A stretch of DNA of 64,000 bases from Blautia sp. Marseille-P3087 (lineage in GTDB: Bacteria > Bacillota > Clostridia > Lachnospirales > Lachnospiraceae), in the NCBI RefSeq assembly GCF_900120195.1, contig NZ_LT635539.1, forward strand, positions 186,001 to 250,000. The letters are read 5' to 3'. The notes under the pieces were generated by a model. That model made no database searches and was not told the DNA's origin. It worked only from the letters and a program-made list of their open reading frames with translations. The first letter of the stretch is position 1; the number at the start of each line of letters is the position of its first letter. A program made the translations under genes and the position numbers. Positions 18,846 through 26,998 of the stretch are shown here, in pieces.

Positions 18846-19340
18846 ATGAGATATCATAATATAACCAAAGATGATATGCTGAACGGAGACGGGCTTCGGG
18901 TTGTTCTGTGGGTTGCCGGTTGCAATCACTGCTGCCGGGATTGCCAGAACCCGATCACCTGGGATCCAAACGGCGGACTTGCATTTACAGAAGCAGAGGA
19001 AGCCGAAATATTTACAGAGCTGGATAAAGATTATATCAGTGGGATCACCTTCTCAGGAGGTGATCCACTGCATCCATCGAACATTTCAGCAGTTACTGCT
19101 TTTGCGAAAAAAATCCGTGAAAGATATCCGGACAAGACAATCTGGCTGTATACCGGCTCTACATGGGAAGAAATTCAGAATGAAGCAGTCGTACAGTATC
19201 TGGATGTCTGTGTAGATGGAGAGTTTCAGGCTGACAAAGCAGATACCTCTCTTCGATGGAAAGGCTCTTCCAATCAGCGTGTCATTAATGTTCCCGCGAC
19301 ACTTCGCGAGGGAAAAATTGTTTTACATTGTGCAAATTAA
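18846..19340 (+). CDS. nrdG: Anaerobic ribonucleotide reductase activating protein
   Basis: Radical SAM enzyme that installs the glycyl radical on the class III ribonucleotide reductase NrdD. The [4Fe-4S] motif is CxxxCxxC formed by Cys26, Cys30 and Cys33 in GCNHCCRDCQNPITW. FSGGDPL and CVDGEF are further family motifs. The 164 residues are the usual length. It normally sits next to nrdD, but no nrdD is in this window; instead it follows pnp by 2 bases. The adjacent dUTPase gene gives a loose nucleotide-metabolism context. Confidence 0.93.
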   Translation: MRYHNITKDDMLNGDGLRVVLWVAGCNHCCRDCQNPITWDPNGGLAFTEAEEAEIFTELDKDYISGITFSGGDPLHPSNISAVTAFAKKIRERYPDKTIWLYTGSTWEEIQNEAVVQYLDVCVDGEFQADKADTSLRWKGSSNQRVINVPATLREGKIVLHCAN

Positions 19341-19402
19341 GCAAGTTTAATTTGCAGATCAAAAGCAAAATACCTGTTATATAAAGAGGCACAGGAGGAA
19401 GC

Positions 19403-19921
19403 ATGAGACGAATCGCAAAATTTCATAAAGTAAGTCCTGCACAGTTTGCAAAGGACTGGAAAGATACTTTTCCGACAGCAGATGAGAAAGAAATTTTATC
19501 TGTTTACGAAAACATCCGTCTTCCATTAAGGGCAACCGCCGGAAGTGCCGGATATGATTTTTTTGCCCCTGTTGATATTACACTGGCCCCGGGAGAGACT
19601 GCAAAGATCCCGACTGGTATCCGCGTGGAAATGGAACAGGACTGGGTACTGAAATGTTACCCGAGAAGCGGACTTGGATTCAAATTCCGTCTCCAGTTAA
19701 ATAATACAGTGGGAATCATTGACAGTGATTATTTCTATTCGGATAATGAAGGTCATATTTTCTCAAAGATCACAAATGACAGCAACGAAGATAAAACTGT
19801 CAGCATTGCAGCCGGTACAGGCTTTATGCAGGGAATCTTTGTAGAGTATGGAATCACGGTAGATGATGAAGCAACCGGAGTCCGCAATGGTGGATTCGGA
19901 AGCACCACAGAAAAGAAATAA
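19403..19921 (+). CDS. dut: dUTP diphosphatase
   Basis: Hydrolyses dUTP to dUMP and pyrophosphate, keeping uracil out of DNA. All five dUTPase motifs can be followed: AGYDFFAP (I), PRSGLGFK (II), NTVGIIDSDYF (III), GFMQGIF (IV) and GGFGSTTEKK (V). The 172 residues exceed the ~145 of many trimeric dUTPases because of an N-terminal extension of about 35 residues. Between motifs III and IV it carries the longer HIFSKITNDSNEDK segment seen in clostridial members. CAGGAGGAAGC precedes the ATG. Confidence 0.92.
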   Translation: MRRIAKFHKVSPAQFAKDWKDTFPTADEKEILSVYENIRLPLRATAGSAGYDFFAPVDITLAPGETAKIPTGIRVEMEQDWVLKCYPRSGLGFKFRLQLNNTVGIIDSDYFYSDNEGHIFSKITNDSNEDKTVSIAAGTGFMQGIFVEYGITVDDEATGVRNGGFGSTTEKK

Positions 19922-19935
19922 GACGTAATTAAAAT

Positions 19936-19971
19936 GGAGGTTTCAGCCGATAATGGCGGAAACCTCCGTTT
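19936..19971. terminator. Bidirectional intrinsic terminator between dut and the DUF1292 gene
   Basis: Stem GGAGGTTTC/GAAACCTCC with inner GCC/GGC pairs. T-rich on the + side (GTTTTCTTT) and preceded by AAAAT, which gives a T run on the - side. It serves both convergent genes. Confidence 0.9.
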
Positions 19972-19981
19972 TCTTTAAAAA

Positions 19982-20356
19982 TTATTCGAGCGGTGCACCG
20001 GCAGCTTCTGCTTTACGTGCATTGTCCAGCACGATATCAAAAGCTTCGGCAGCTTTTGCATATTCGTCATCGGATTCGATGTTTGCAAGGATCGGATCAC
20101 CTTTCTCGGTACGGGAGAATTTGTAAAGATAAACTTCTCCGTCCTGATTCTGTCCGTTTTCGTCAAGTGGAAGCAGGGCAATATATTCCTGGGCATCTAC
20201 CGGGAAGACAGTCAGAATTGCGCATTCGATCTCTGTGTCATCGTCCAGAGTCAGGGTGATGGTATTATGGCTTTCGGTGGAAGAATTGCTGCCGCAGTCC
20301 AGTCCGCAGGAAGCACAGTCGCTTGGCGTACAGCCATTTTTCAGTTCGTCACTCAT
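19982..20356 (-). CDS. DUF1292 domain protein with N-terminal Cys motif
   Basis: A 124-residue acidic protein. Residues about 32-90 match the DUF1292 pattern (TITLTLDDDTEIECAILTVF, EYIALLPLDE, EVYLYKFSRTE), a small beta-rich domain of unknown function common in Firmicutes, where it often accompanies yrrL/yrzL-type genes. The N-terminus has CTPSDCASCGLDC, four Cys within 14 residues, which could bind a metal. The function is unknown. It is convergent with dut and has its own - strand promoter. Confidence 0.85.
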   Translation of the reverse strand: MSDELKNGCTPSDCASCGLDCGSNSSTESHNTITLTLDDDTEIECAILTVFPVDAQEYIALLPLDENGQNQDGEVYLYKFSRTEKGDPILANIESDDEYAKAAEAFDIVLDNARKAEAAGAPLE

Positions 20357-20390
20357 TTGATTTTCCTCACTTTGTTTTCATTATCAGTCT

Positions 20391-20419
20391 ATTTTAACAG
20401 ATAACAGAAGCGAATACAA
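20391..20419 (-). promoter_or_regulatory. Promoter of the DUF1292 gene
   Basis: Read on the - strand: TTGTAT (20419-20414), 17-base spacer, TAAAAT (20396-20391). Confidence 0.5.
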
Positions 20420-20483
20420 CGGGAAAGCAAAAATGCCGGAGAAAAGACAGAGAAAATGCGTGAGAAGAAAATAAAAAAATGTG

Positions 20484-20512
20484 TTTAAACTGTATCGTGA
20501 ATCATGTATAAT
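20484..20512 (+). promoter_or_regulatory. Promoter of exonuclease III gene
   Basis: TTTAAA (20484-20489), 17-base spacer, TATAAT (20507-20512), 45 bases before the start codon. Confidence 0.6.
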
Positions 20513-20556
20513 GGAAATATCAGACATTTGATCGATTTGAAGGAGTAAATGAGACA

Positions 20557-21318
20557 ATGAAATTGATTTCATGGAATGTAAATGGAATCAGAGCCTGTAT
20601 TACAAAGGGTTTTGAGGATAGATTTAAGGAGCTGGATGCAGATATTTTCTGTCTGCAGGAGACGAAATGCCAGCAGGGACAGGTTGAGTTGGAGCTTCCG
20701 GGGTATCACCAGTACTGGAATTATGCGAACCGCAGAGGGTATTCCGGCACAGCCGTATTTACAAAGAAAGAGCCATTGTCGGTAGTAAATGGAATCGGGA
20801 TAGAAGCGCACGACAAAGAAGGCCGTGTGATCACACTTGAATTTGAAGAATTTTATTTTGTTACGGTATATACACCGAATTCCCAGAGTGAACTGCGCCG
20901 CCTGGAATACAGAATGGAATGGGAACGGGATTTTCTGGCCTATCTTCTGAAATTGCAGGAAAAGAAGCCTGTGATCTGCTGTGGTGATATGAATGTGGCG
21001 CATCAGGAAATCGATCTGAAGAATCCGAAGACCAACCGCAAAAATGCAGGTTTTACCGATGAAGAACGAGCATGCTTTTCACGTATGCTGGAAAGCGGAT
21101 TTGTTGATACTTTCCGCTATTTCTATCCAGATAAAGAAGGAATCTATTCCTGGTGGTCTTATCGCTTTAAGGCACGTGAAAAGAATGCAGGATGGAGAAT
21201 CGATTATTTTATTGTATCTCCGTCGTTGAAAGACAGACTTCAGGATGCATCGATCCATACAGAAATTATGGGCTCAGATCATTGTCCGGTAGAACTGGAT
21301 ATTGATTTTGAGAAATAA
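20557..21318 (+). CDS. xth: Exodeoxyribonuclease III / AP endonuclease
   Basis: Cleaves DNA 5' of abasic sites and has 3'-5' exonuclease activity in base excision repair. The endonuclease/exonuclease/phosphatase fold is marked by SWNVNGIRACI, the metal-binding Glu in CLQETKCQ, CGDMNVAH, WRIDYFIVS and the catalytic SDHCPVEL at the C-terminus. At 253 residues it matches bacterial ExoA/XthA. AAGGAGTAAAT precedes the ATG. Confidence 0.95.
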   Translation: MKLISWNVNGIRACITKGFEDRFKELDADIFCLQETKCQQGQVELELPGYHQYWNYANRRGYSGTAVFTKKEPLSVVNGIGIEAHDKEGRVITLEFEEFYFVTVYTPNSQSELRRLEYRMEWERDFLAYLLKLQEKKPVICCGDMNVAHQEIDLKNPKTNRKNAGFTDEERACFSRMLESGFVDTFRYFYPDKEGIYSWWSYRFKAREKNAGWRIDYFIVSPSLKDRLQDASIHTEIMGSDHCPVELDIDFEK

Positions 21319-21356
21319 TGGATCTGAGCGAAATAAAGTGACAAGGAGAACCGGGA

Positions 21357-23243
21357 ATGGAAAAAAAGAACAGAATCTGTGCGTATAAGGGAGATCCGGT
21401 AGTCCCCGGTGTAAACAAAAAGAAAAACGGCATTAATTTTGCAGTGGAGGTTCCAGGTGATACAGAAGCTTCACTGGTATTATATCGAAAGGGGGCTGCG
21501 GAACCGGAAACAGAGTTTCCTTTTACAGAGGAGTATCGCACCGGCAGGATGTGTGCGATGCTGGTAACCGGGTTGAGACCGGAACGATATGAATACAATT
21601 TCCGCATAGATGGAAAAATCGTACAGGATCCTTTTGCTTGCGTAATCCGTGGGCGCGAGAAATTTGGTGCACCGTTATCGAAAGATGAACATGAGGTTCG
21701 CTGTGCATTTCTTTCAGAAAAAGAATATGACTGGGAGGGGGACACCGCACCGGAGATTCCGTACAGTGAAATGATTCTTTACAAAATACATGTACGTGGA
21801 TATACCAGACAGGCGAAGCTTGCACTTCGAAAAAGAGGTACTTTTGCAGGACTTACTGAGATGATTCCGTACTGGAAAGAGCTTGGGATCAATGCGGTAG
21901 AACTGATGCCGGCATATGAATTTCAGGAATGTGTACAGGCAGATTATGCTGTGAATCTGGCAGTTCGTAAGAAATCCGATGACAGAATAAATTACTGGGG
22001 ATATACCAGGGGATTTTATTTTGCACCGAAAGAATCTTACTGTGCTACGAAGGAACCGGACAGAGAGTTTCGCGATATGATCCGGGCATTGCACAAAGCA
22101 GGGATCGAGTGCATTATGGAAATGTATTTCCCTAAGGGAACACCCTCCTTACAGATGATACGCTCACTGTGGTTCTGGAAACTTTATTATCATGTAGACG
22201 GCTTTCATCTGCTGGGAGATGGGGTGCAGCAGGATGTGATCGAGCGTGACCCAATCCTTTATGGAACAAAAAAGCTGTTTTCAAATGTTTCAGGGGAAGC
22301 AGATGCAGAAAATATGCTTGCAGAATATAATGCCGGATTTATGCTGGATATGAGACGTTTCCTTAAGAGTGATGAAGGAATGATCTCCGGCGCAGAGTTC
22401 CATGTGCGAAGAAATACCGGGAATTTTGGTACAGTAAATTATATGGCGGCGCAGGATGGTTTTACGCTGTATGATACTGTTTCTTATAATTATCGCCACA
22501 ATGAAGCCAATGGCGAGGATAACCGGGATGGCAGTGAATTTAATTATTCATGGAACTGCGGAGTAGAAGGCGGTACGCGAAAGACGGCGGTACGCAGGAT
22601 GAGAGAACAGCAGATGCGTAATGCGTTTCTGATGCTGCTGCTCAGTCAGGGTACACCAATGATCTATGGCGGAGATGAATTTGCAAATTCACAGGCTGGC
22701 AACAACAATGTATGGTGTCAGGACAATCCGACCGGATGGACCGACTGGAAAAATGCCAGAAGACATACCGGACTATCTTCTTTTGTGAAGGAGGCAATCG
22801 CTTTTCGCAAAAATCATCCGATTCTCCATATGCCGAAGGAAATGCGTGGTGTAGATTATATGGCAAAAGGTTTCCCGGATGTTTCTGTGCACGGAGAGCG
22901 CGCATGGTTTTTAAACCGCGATAATACGAGCCGCCTCCTTGGTATCATGTACTGCGGTGCCTATGCACAGAAGGACGATGGCACAGAAGATGATTTCCTT
23001 TATATAGGGATGAATTTTCACTGGGAAAAACGTAATATTGCACTCCCGAATCTTCCGGAGGGAATGAACTGGAAAAAGATAGCAGACACATCCGAGATGG
23101 GAGAACCGTGGTTCCGTGAACAGGAGGAACCATACAAAAAATCTGTCAAGATCAATCCACGAACTATCGTGGTGCTGACAGCAAGGCAGGAGGAATCAGA
23201 ACATGCATCCGTGGCTCCACTTCAAAACGATAACGAGGCATAA
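21357..23243 (+). CDS. GH13 isoamylase/GlgX-like protein with degenerate active site
   Basis: A 628-residue homologue of glycogen-debranching GH13 enzymes. It has an N-terminal CBM48-like domain (residues about 15-105), a TIM-barrel region with DGFTLYDTVSYNYRHNEANGE (367-387) and SQGTPMIYGGDEF (430-442), and a C-terminal beta domain. The catalytic residues are missing. The nucleophile Asp of the VDGFRFD motif is Leu286 (VDGFHLL). The acid/base Glu region reads KLFSNVS, with Asn310 at the Glu position. Region I (normally DVVYNH) is EMYFPK, and the His before the retained Asp367 is Gln366. The frame is intact and a ribosome binding site (AAGGAG) is present, so it looks like a maintained pseudoenzyme, perhaps glycan-binding or regulatory. 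Assignment of the lost residues is by motif alignment by eye. Confidence 0.85.
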   Translation: MEKKNRICAYKGDPVVPGVNKKKNGINFAVEVPGDTEASLVLYRKGAAEPETEFPFTEEYRTGRMCAMLVTGLRPERYEYNFRIDGKIVQDPFACVIRGREKFGAPLSKDEHEVRCAFLSEKEYDWEGDTAPEIPYSEMILYKIHVRGYTRQAKLALRKRGTFAGLTEMIPYWKELGINAVELMPAYEFQECVQADYAVNLAVRKKSDDRINYWGYTRGFYFAPKESYCATKEPDREFRDMIRALHKAGIECIMEMYFPKGTPSLQMIRSLWFWKLYYHVDGFHLLGDGVQQDVIERDPILYGTKKLFSNVSGEADAENMLAEYNAGFMLDMRRFLKSDEGMISGAEFHVRRNTGNFGTVNYMAAQDGFTLYDTVSYNYRHNEANGEDNRDGSEFNYSWNCGVEGGTRKTAVRRMREQQMRNAFLMLLLSQGTPMIYGGDEFANSQAGNNNVWCQDNPTGWTDWKNARRHTGLSSFVKEAIAFRKNHPILHMPKEMRGVDYMAKGFPDVSVHGERAWFLNRDNTSRLLGIMYCGAYAQKDDGTEDDFLYIGMNFHWEKRNIALPNLPEGMNWKKIADTSEMGEPWFREQEEPYKKSVKINPRTIVVLTARQEESEHASVAPLQNDNEA

Positions 23244-23757
23244 ACTACTTGTAATGAAATATTGTTTTCGTATAGGGTTATATAAGCAGGGACTGCTTCA
23301 CGATCTTTCAAAGTATTCTCCGACAGAATTTCTCGTGGGATGCAGATACTATCAGGGAACGAGAAGTCCGAATAATGCAGAGCGAGAAGACATAGGTGTA
23401 TCTACTTCGTGGCTGCATCACAAGGGGCGCAATAAACATCATTTTGAACACTGGGTAGATTATTCCATTGATGGCGAGCATGTGATCATGGGTGCACAGA
23501 TGCCGCGAAAATACGTAGCAGAGATGGTAGTCGACCGTATCAGTGCATCCAGAAATTATCTGGGAGATGCTTATGATGACAGCCAGCCGCTGGATTATTT
23601 CCTGAAAAGTAAAGAAGAGCTCTGGTTTATCCATCCGCAGACAAAGAAAGAACTTGAGGCACTTCTTCGTATTCTGAATGATCATGGAGAGGAAAAATTA
23701 CTTCATTATATCAAATACAGATACCTCAGGGGTGAGACCAGAAAAATTAAATATTAA
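23203..23757 (+). CDS. DUF5662 family protein, HD-like
   Basis: A 184-residue protein of the DUF5662 type. The His/Asp-rich sequence LLHDLSKYSPTEF (about 30-42) and WLHHKGRNKHHFEHWVDY (about 68-85) resembles an HD-type metal site, so hydrolase activity on a phosphorylated substrate is plausible but unproven. It starts 41 bases inside the end of the GH13-like gene in another frame, behind GGAGG, so translation is coupled. A strong terminator follows. Confidence 0.8.
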   Translation: MHPWLHFKTITRHKLLVMKYCFRIGLYKQGLLHDLSKYSPTEFLVGCRYYQGTRSPNNAEREDIGVSTSWLHHKGRNKHHFEHWVDYSIDGEHVIMGAQMPRKYVAEMVVDRISASRNYLGDAYDDSQPLDYFLKSKEELWFIHPQTKKELEALLRILNDHGEEKLLHYIKYRYLRGETRKIKY

Positions 23758-23781
23758 AAAGCAATTGCTTCAAAGCAGGAT

Positions 23782-23824
23782 AAAGCCTTTTTCTATCGAA
23801 GAGCAGATAGAGAGAGGCTTTTTG
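23782..23824 (+). terminator. Intrinsic terminator after the DUF5662 gene
   Basis: AAAGCCT/AGGCTTT outer stem and TCTATC/GATAGA inner stem, ending in TTTTT. Confidence 0.85.
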
Positions 23825-23850
23825 TAATCTTATATTAAAATAAGATTATA

Positions 23851-23897
23851 AACAGTATATAACAGTTGACAACAGTACTGCACTGTTATATACTGTT
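23851..23897 (+). promoter_or_regulatory. Promoter with perfect palindromic operator (GntR/YtrA type)
   Basis: Perfect inverted repeat AACAGTATATAACAGT (23851-23866) and ACTGTTATATACTGTT (23882-23897), 15 bases apart. A nested AACAGT/ACTGTT pair lies at 23871-23887. The promoter TTGACA (23866-23871), 17-base spacer, TATACT (23889-23894) is embedded, so the downstream half-site covers the -10 box. Bound regulator would block polymerase. The adjacent GntR protein is the obvious ligand. Confidence 0.85.
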
Positions 23898-23915
23898 TAT
23901 CAAGGAGGGATGGAT

Positions 23916-24296
23916 ATGAACCTGATCATCAATCATACTTCCATGGAACCAATTTATGAGCAGATTATTGCACAGATCAAGGCTGGAATAATCAATGGAA
24001 CGCTTGTTTCGGGAGAAGCACTTCCGTCAGTGCGGGCACTGTCCAGAGATTTAAAGATCAGTGCACTTACGGTAAAAAAAGCATATGACAGTCTGGAGTC
24101 GGAAGGAATGGTGGTAACCGTCCATGGAAAAGGCAGTTTTATTGCAGCGACGAATCAGGAACTTCTGATGGAAGAGCGGCGAAGGGAACTGGAAAAAGAA
24201 CTGGAGGCAGCAGTGCGCAAAGCGCGGATCGGAGGACTGACCGCACAGGAAATCTGCGAAACATTTCAGATTATAATGGAGGATGGGGAATGTTAA
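23916..24296 (+). CDS. GntR family transcriptional regulator, YtrA subfamily
   Basis: A 126-residue regulator. The winged-helix GntR domain occupies residues 5-75 (SMEPIYEQIIAQIKAGI, LPSVRALSRDLKISALTV, GKGSFIA), followed by a short helical dimerisation tail, which defines the YtrA group. YtrA-type regulators usually control the ABC exporter genes beside them, as here: the ATPase gene overlaps its end by 7 bases. The ATG at 23916 is preferred because AAGGAGG lies 7 bases upstream; the ATG at 23910 abuts the ribosome binding site. Autoregulation is expected through the palindrome over its promoter. Confidence 0.93.
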   Translation: MNLIINHTSMEPIYEQIIAQIKAGIINGTLVSGEALPSVRALSRDLKISALTVKKAYDSLESEGMVVTVHGKGSFIAATNQELLMEERRRELEKELEAAVRKARIGGLTAQEICETFQIIMEDGEC

Positions 24297-25141
24297 TACA
24301 GTTGGATCATGTGAAGAAAGAATATGGGGATTTTACACTTGAACTGGATATGCAGATACCGGAAAACAGAGTGACTGGTCTGATCGGTGCAAATGGAGCC
24401 GGTAAAAGTACGACATTTAAACTGATGCTGGGATTAATCCGGCCGGACGCAGGAGACGTGAAAGTGTTTGGGAAAAAAGCGGGAGAGCTGAGTGCAGAAG
24501 ACAGACAAAAGATTGGAACTGTTTTTTCGGACAGCGGTTTTTCAGAATACCTGACAGTGCAGCAGGTGGGCAGAATTATGCAGGAATTTTACCCGGACTT
24601 TGAGCCGGAACAGTTTTACAGACGGTGTGAGTACTTTCATATTCCACAGAAGAAAAAAATAAAAGAGTTTTCTACCGGAATGAAGGCCAAATTGAAAATT
24701 CTGCTGGCAGTCAGCCACGACAGTCATCTTTTGATTCTTGATGAGCCAACGGCAGGTCTGGATGTGATTGCAAGAGAAGAGATTCTGGATATTCTGCGGG
24801 GTTACATGGAAGTGCCGGGACGTTCGATCGTGATCAGTTCTCACATTTCCGGAGATCTTGAACATTTTTGTGATGATCTGTACATGATTGATAAGGGGAA
24901 AATAGTACTGCATGAAGATACAGACCGCATTATGGAAGAATATGGATTGCTCAAAATGTCGGAGCAGGAATTCACCGGACTTGATAAAGAATATCTTCTT
25001 CGTGTCAAAAAAGAATCTTTTGGTTATAGCTGTCTGACAGATCAGAGAACCTATTATCTGGAAAATTATCCGATGATTGTCAATGAAAAAGGAAATATAG
25101 ATGAAGTAATCGCTATGCTTGTGAAGGGGGAAAGGGTATGA
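24290..25141 (+). CDS. ABC transporter ATP-binding protein
   Basis: A 283-residue ATPase with Walker A GANGAGKST near residue 34, signature FSTGMKAKLKILLA near 125, and Walker B HLLILDEPTAGLD near 145. The H-loop is IVISSHIS. It belongs to the drug/peptide/bacitracin-type exporters that accompany YtrA-family regulators. Second gene of the three-gene operon; it overlaps the permease gene by 4 bases (ATGA-type junction). The substrate is unknown; cell-envelope stress export is the usual role of such operons. Confidence 0.93.
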   Translation: MLIQLDHVKKEYGDFTLELDMQIPENRVTGLIGANGAGKSTTFKLMLGLIRPDAGDVKVFGKKAGELSAEDRQKIGTVFSDSGFSEYLTVQQVGRIMQEFYPDFEPEQFYRRCEYFHIPQKKKIKEFSTGMKAKLKILLAVSHDSHLLILDEPTAGLDVIAREEILDILRGYMEVPGRSIVISSHISGDLEHFCDDLYMIDKGKIVLHEDTDRIMEEYGLLKMSEQEFTGLDKEYLLRVKKESFGYSCLTDQRTYYLENYPMIVNEKGNIDEVIAMLVKGERV

Positions 25142-25785
25142 GAGGATTATTGCGGAAAGATCTGGAACTGGCAAGATTAAACATCAAAATATGGGGAGCC
25201 CTGTTTTTTATAGGAGTGATATATCTGTTCAGTGGCAAAAGCATGGATGGTGGCAGCTTTTTTACTGCATATATGGTGTTTGTGAGCATTGGACTGTCTG
25301 CCGGAACAATTTCTTATGATACATCAGATCACGGGATGCAATTTCTTTTGACACTGCCTGTGACACGCAGAGAATACGTGAAGGAAAAATATCTGTTCTG
25401 TATCGGCCTGACTGCAGTGCTTGGAGTAATCTCTTTGTTGATCAGTATGCTGGTCTATAGGAAGGTTAATATGGAATTACTGGTAAGTGCGGGCGCTGTT
25501 TTTTACTGCGCAATATTGTGTCTGGCATTGATGCTGCCGTTGAGACTGAAATACGGAGACAGAGGAAGAATTCTTATGGGAGGTCTTGCTGTTGCTGTTT
25601 TTGCAGTCATTGCTTTGTGTAATGAAATATTGCAGAAGTTTCATATAAACGGAAATGTGGAGGATTTTTCCTTCGCCCGGAATGGAGTGGTGATCGCAGT
25701 TGGGATGGTGATTGTATGCGTTGGCTGCCTGGGGATTTCTGTGAAAAGCAGCGAACATATTATGGAGAAGATGGAAGAATTTTAA
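25138..25785 (+). CDS. ABC-2 type transporter permease
   Basis: A 215-residue integral membrane protein with about six hydrophobic segments (near 18-32, 42-60, 85-108, 118-135, 145-162 and 180-205). The motif ISYDTSDHGMQFLLTLPVTRREYVKEKY is typical of the ABC-2 permeases paired with YtrA-type operons. Partner of the preceding ATPase and last gene of the operon. No terminator was seen directly after it; an A/T-rich repeat region follows. Confidence 0.88.
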   Translation: MRGLLRKDLELARLNIKIWGALFFIGVIYLFSGKSMDGGSFFTAYMVFVSIGLSAGTISYDTSDHGMQFLLTLPVTRREYVKEKYLFCIGLTAVLGVISLLISMLVYRKVNMELLVSAGAVFYCAILCLALMLPLRLKYGDRGRILMGGLAVAVFAVIALCNEILQKFHINGNVEDFSFARNGVVIAVGMVIVCVGCLGISVKSSEHIMEKMEEF

Positions 25786-25798
25786 TTATGTCATTTAT

Positions 25799-25862
25799 AA
25801 TTCAATTTAGTCAAAATATATAAAAATGACTAAATTACAATTGTTGATGACGAAATTGAATT
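25799..25862. repeat. Triple TGAC-AAATT repeat upstream of the DUF362 gene
   Basis: AATTCAATTTAGTCA at 25799-25813, its inverted partial copy TGACTAAATT at 25827-25836, and a further inverted copy TGACGAAATTGAATT at 25848-25862. The arrangement resembles an operator with three half-sites, 40 bases before the next start codon. No regulator can be assigned. Confidence 0.5.
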
Positions 25863-25900
25863 GCAAAGGAACCAGTTCAAAAAAACAGGAGAATCATTTC

Positions 25901-26998
25901 ATGAATAAAAATCAGATTTTTATAAAGAGTGGGACAGAATACAAAAAGATGACAAAGGAATTGCTTACAGCAAGTAATCTTGCAGAACTGATCGGCGACC
26001 GGTATAAAATGGTCGGGATCAAACCGAATCTGGTGTCGCCATCCGATCCGTCCGAGGGTGGCACCACACATCCGGAAATCGTAGCCGGGATTCTGGAATA
26101 TCTGAAAGAAAACGGATTTCAGAATATGATGATTCTGGAGGGATCCTGGGTGGGAGACCGTACGGCAGATGCCTTTGAAGTCTGCGGATATCGCAGTCTC
26201 TGTGAGAATTATGATGTAAAATTTTATGACACTCAGAAAGATAAGAGTTATGTGAAAAACTGCAGCGGACTGGAACTGAAAATCTGCGAAAGCGTGAAAA
26301 AAGTCGATTTTCTTATCAATGTGCCGGTCATGAAAGGACATTGTCAGACAAAAATCACCTGTGCACTGAAAAACATGAAAGGTCTGATTCCAAATACAGA
26401 AAAAAGACATTTCCATGCAATGGGACTGCACAAGCCGATTGCACATCTGAATACAGGAATCCATCAGGATTTCATTGTAGTTGATAACATCTGCGGAGAT
26501 CTGGATTTTGAAGACGGAGGCAATCCGGTTGTGATGAATCGCATCTGGACTGCGATGGATCCGGTACTGGTTGATGCCTGTGTCTGCAAACAGTTACATT
26601 ATGAAGTAGAAGAAGTGCCATATGTAAAAATGGCAGCAGAACTTGGTGTAGGCTGCGCTGATATTTCAAAAGCAGACATCCAGATTCTTGGAGAAGCAAC
26701 AGAACATCACATTGCAGAACGACGAAAAGTAGTCGATGTGGCAGATGCAGTAGAAGAAGTAGAATCCTGCAGCGCCTGCTACGGCTACCTGATTCCGGCA
26801 CTTGATATGCTGAAACAAGAAGGCCTCTTCGAAAAACTCCACGAAAAAATATGTATCGGACAGGGCTACCGTGGAAAGACAGGCGAACTCGGTGTCGGCC
26901 ATTGCACCCGAAACTTCCGATGTCACGTAGAAGGCTGCCCGCCAACCGAAACTCAGATCTACGAATATTTGAAGGCGTATATTGAGCAACATTCCTAA
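25901..26998 (+). CDS. DUF362 domain-containing protein
   Basis: A 365-residue member of the DUF362 family, related to proteins with a metal or Fe-S link but of unknown function. Typical segments are IKPNLVSPSDPSEGGTTHPE, LINVPVMKGHCQTKITCALKNMKG and the Asp-rich VDNICGDLDFEDGG. The C-terminal part is Cys-rich (SCSACYGYL, GHCTRNFRCHVEGCPP) but lacks the two regular ferredoxin CxxCxxCxxxC motifs of longer relatives. The start at 25901 is chosen because AGGAG lies 9 bases upstream. A longer frame from 25826 would pass through the repeat region and has no ribosome binding site. Confidence 0.85.
   Translation: MNKNQIFIKSGTEYKKMTKELLTASNLAELIGDRYKMVGIKPNLVSPSDPSEGGTTHPEIVAGILEYLKENGFQNMMILEGSWVGDRTADAFEVCGYRSLCENYDVKFYDTQKDKSYVKNCSGLELKICESVKKVDFLINVPVMKGHCQTKITCALKNMKGLIPNTEKRHFHAMGLHKPIAHLNTGIHQDFIVVDNICGDLDFEDGGNPVVMNRIWTAMDPVLVDACVCKQLHYEVEEVPYVKMAAELGVGCADISKADIQILGEATEHHIAERRKVVDVADAVEEVESCSACYGYLIPALDMLKQEGLFEKLHEKICIGQGYRGKTGELGVGHCTRNFRCHVEGCPPTETQIYEYLKAYIEQHS

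Noticed and set aside
19403-19921. dCTP deaminase as the function
   Set aside because: All five dUTPase motifs including the C-terminal GGFGSTTEK are present.
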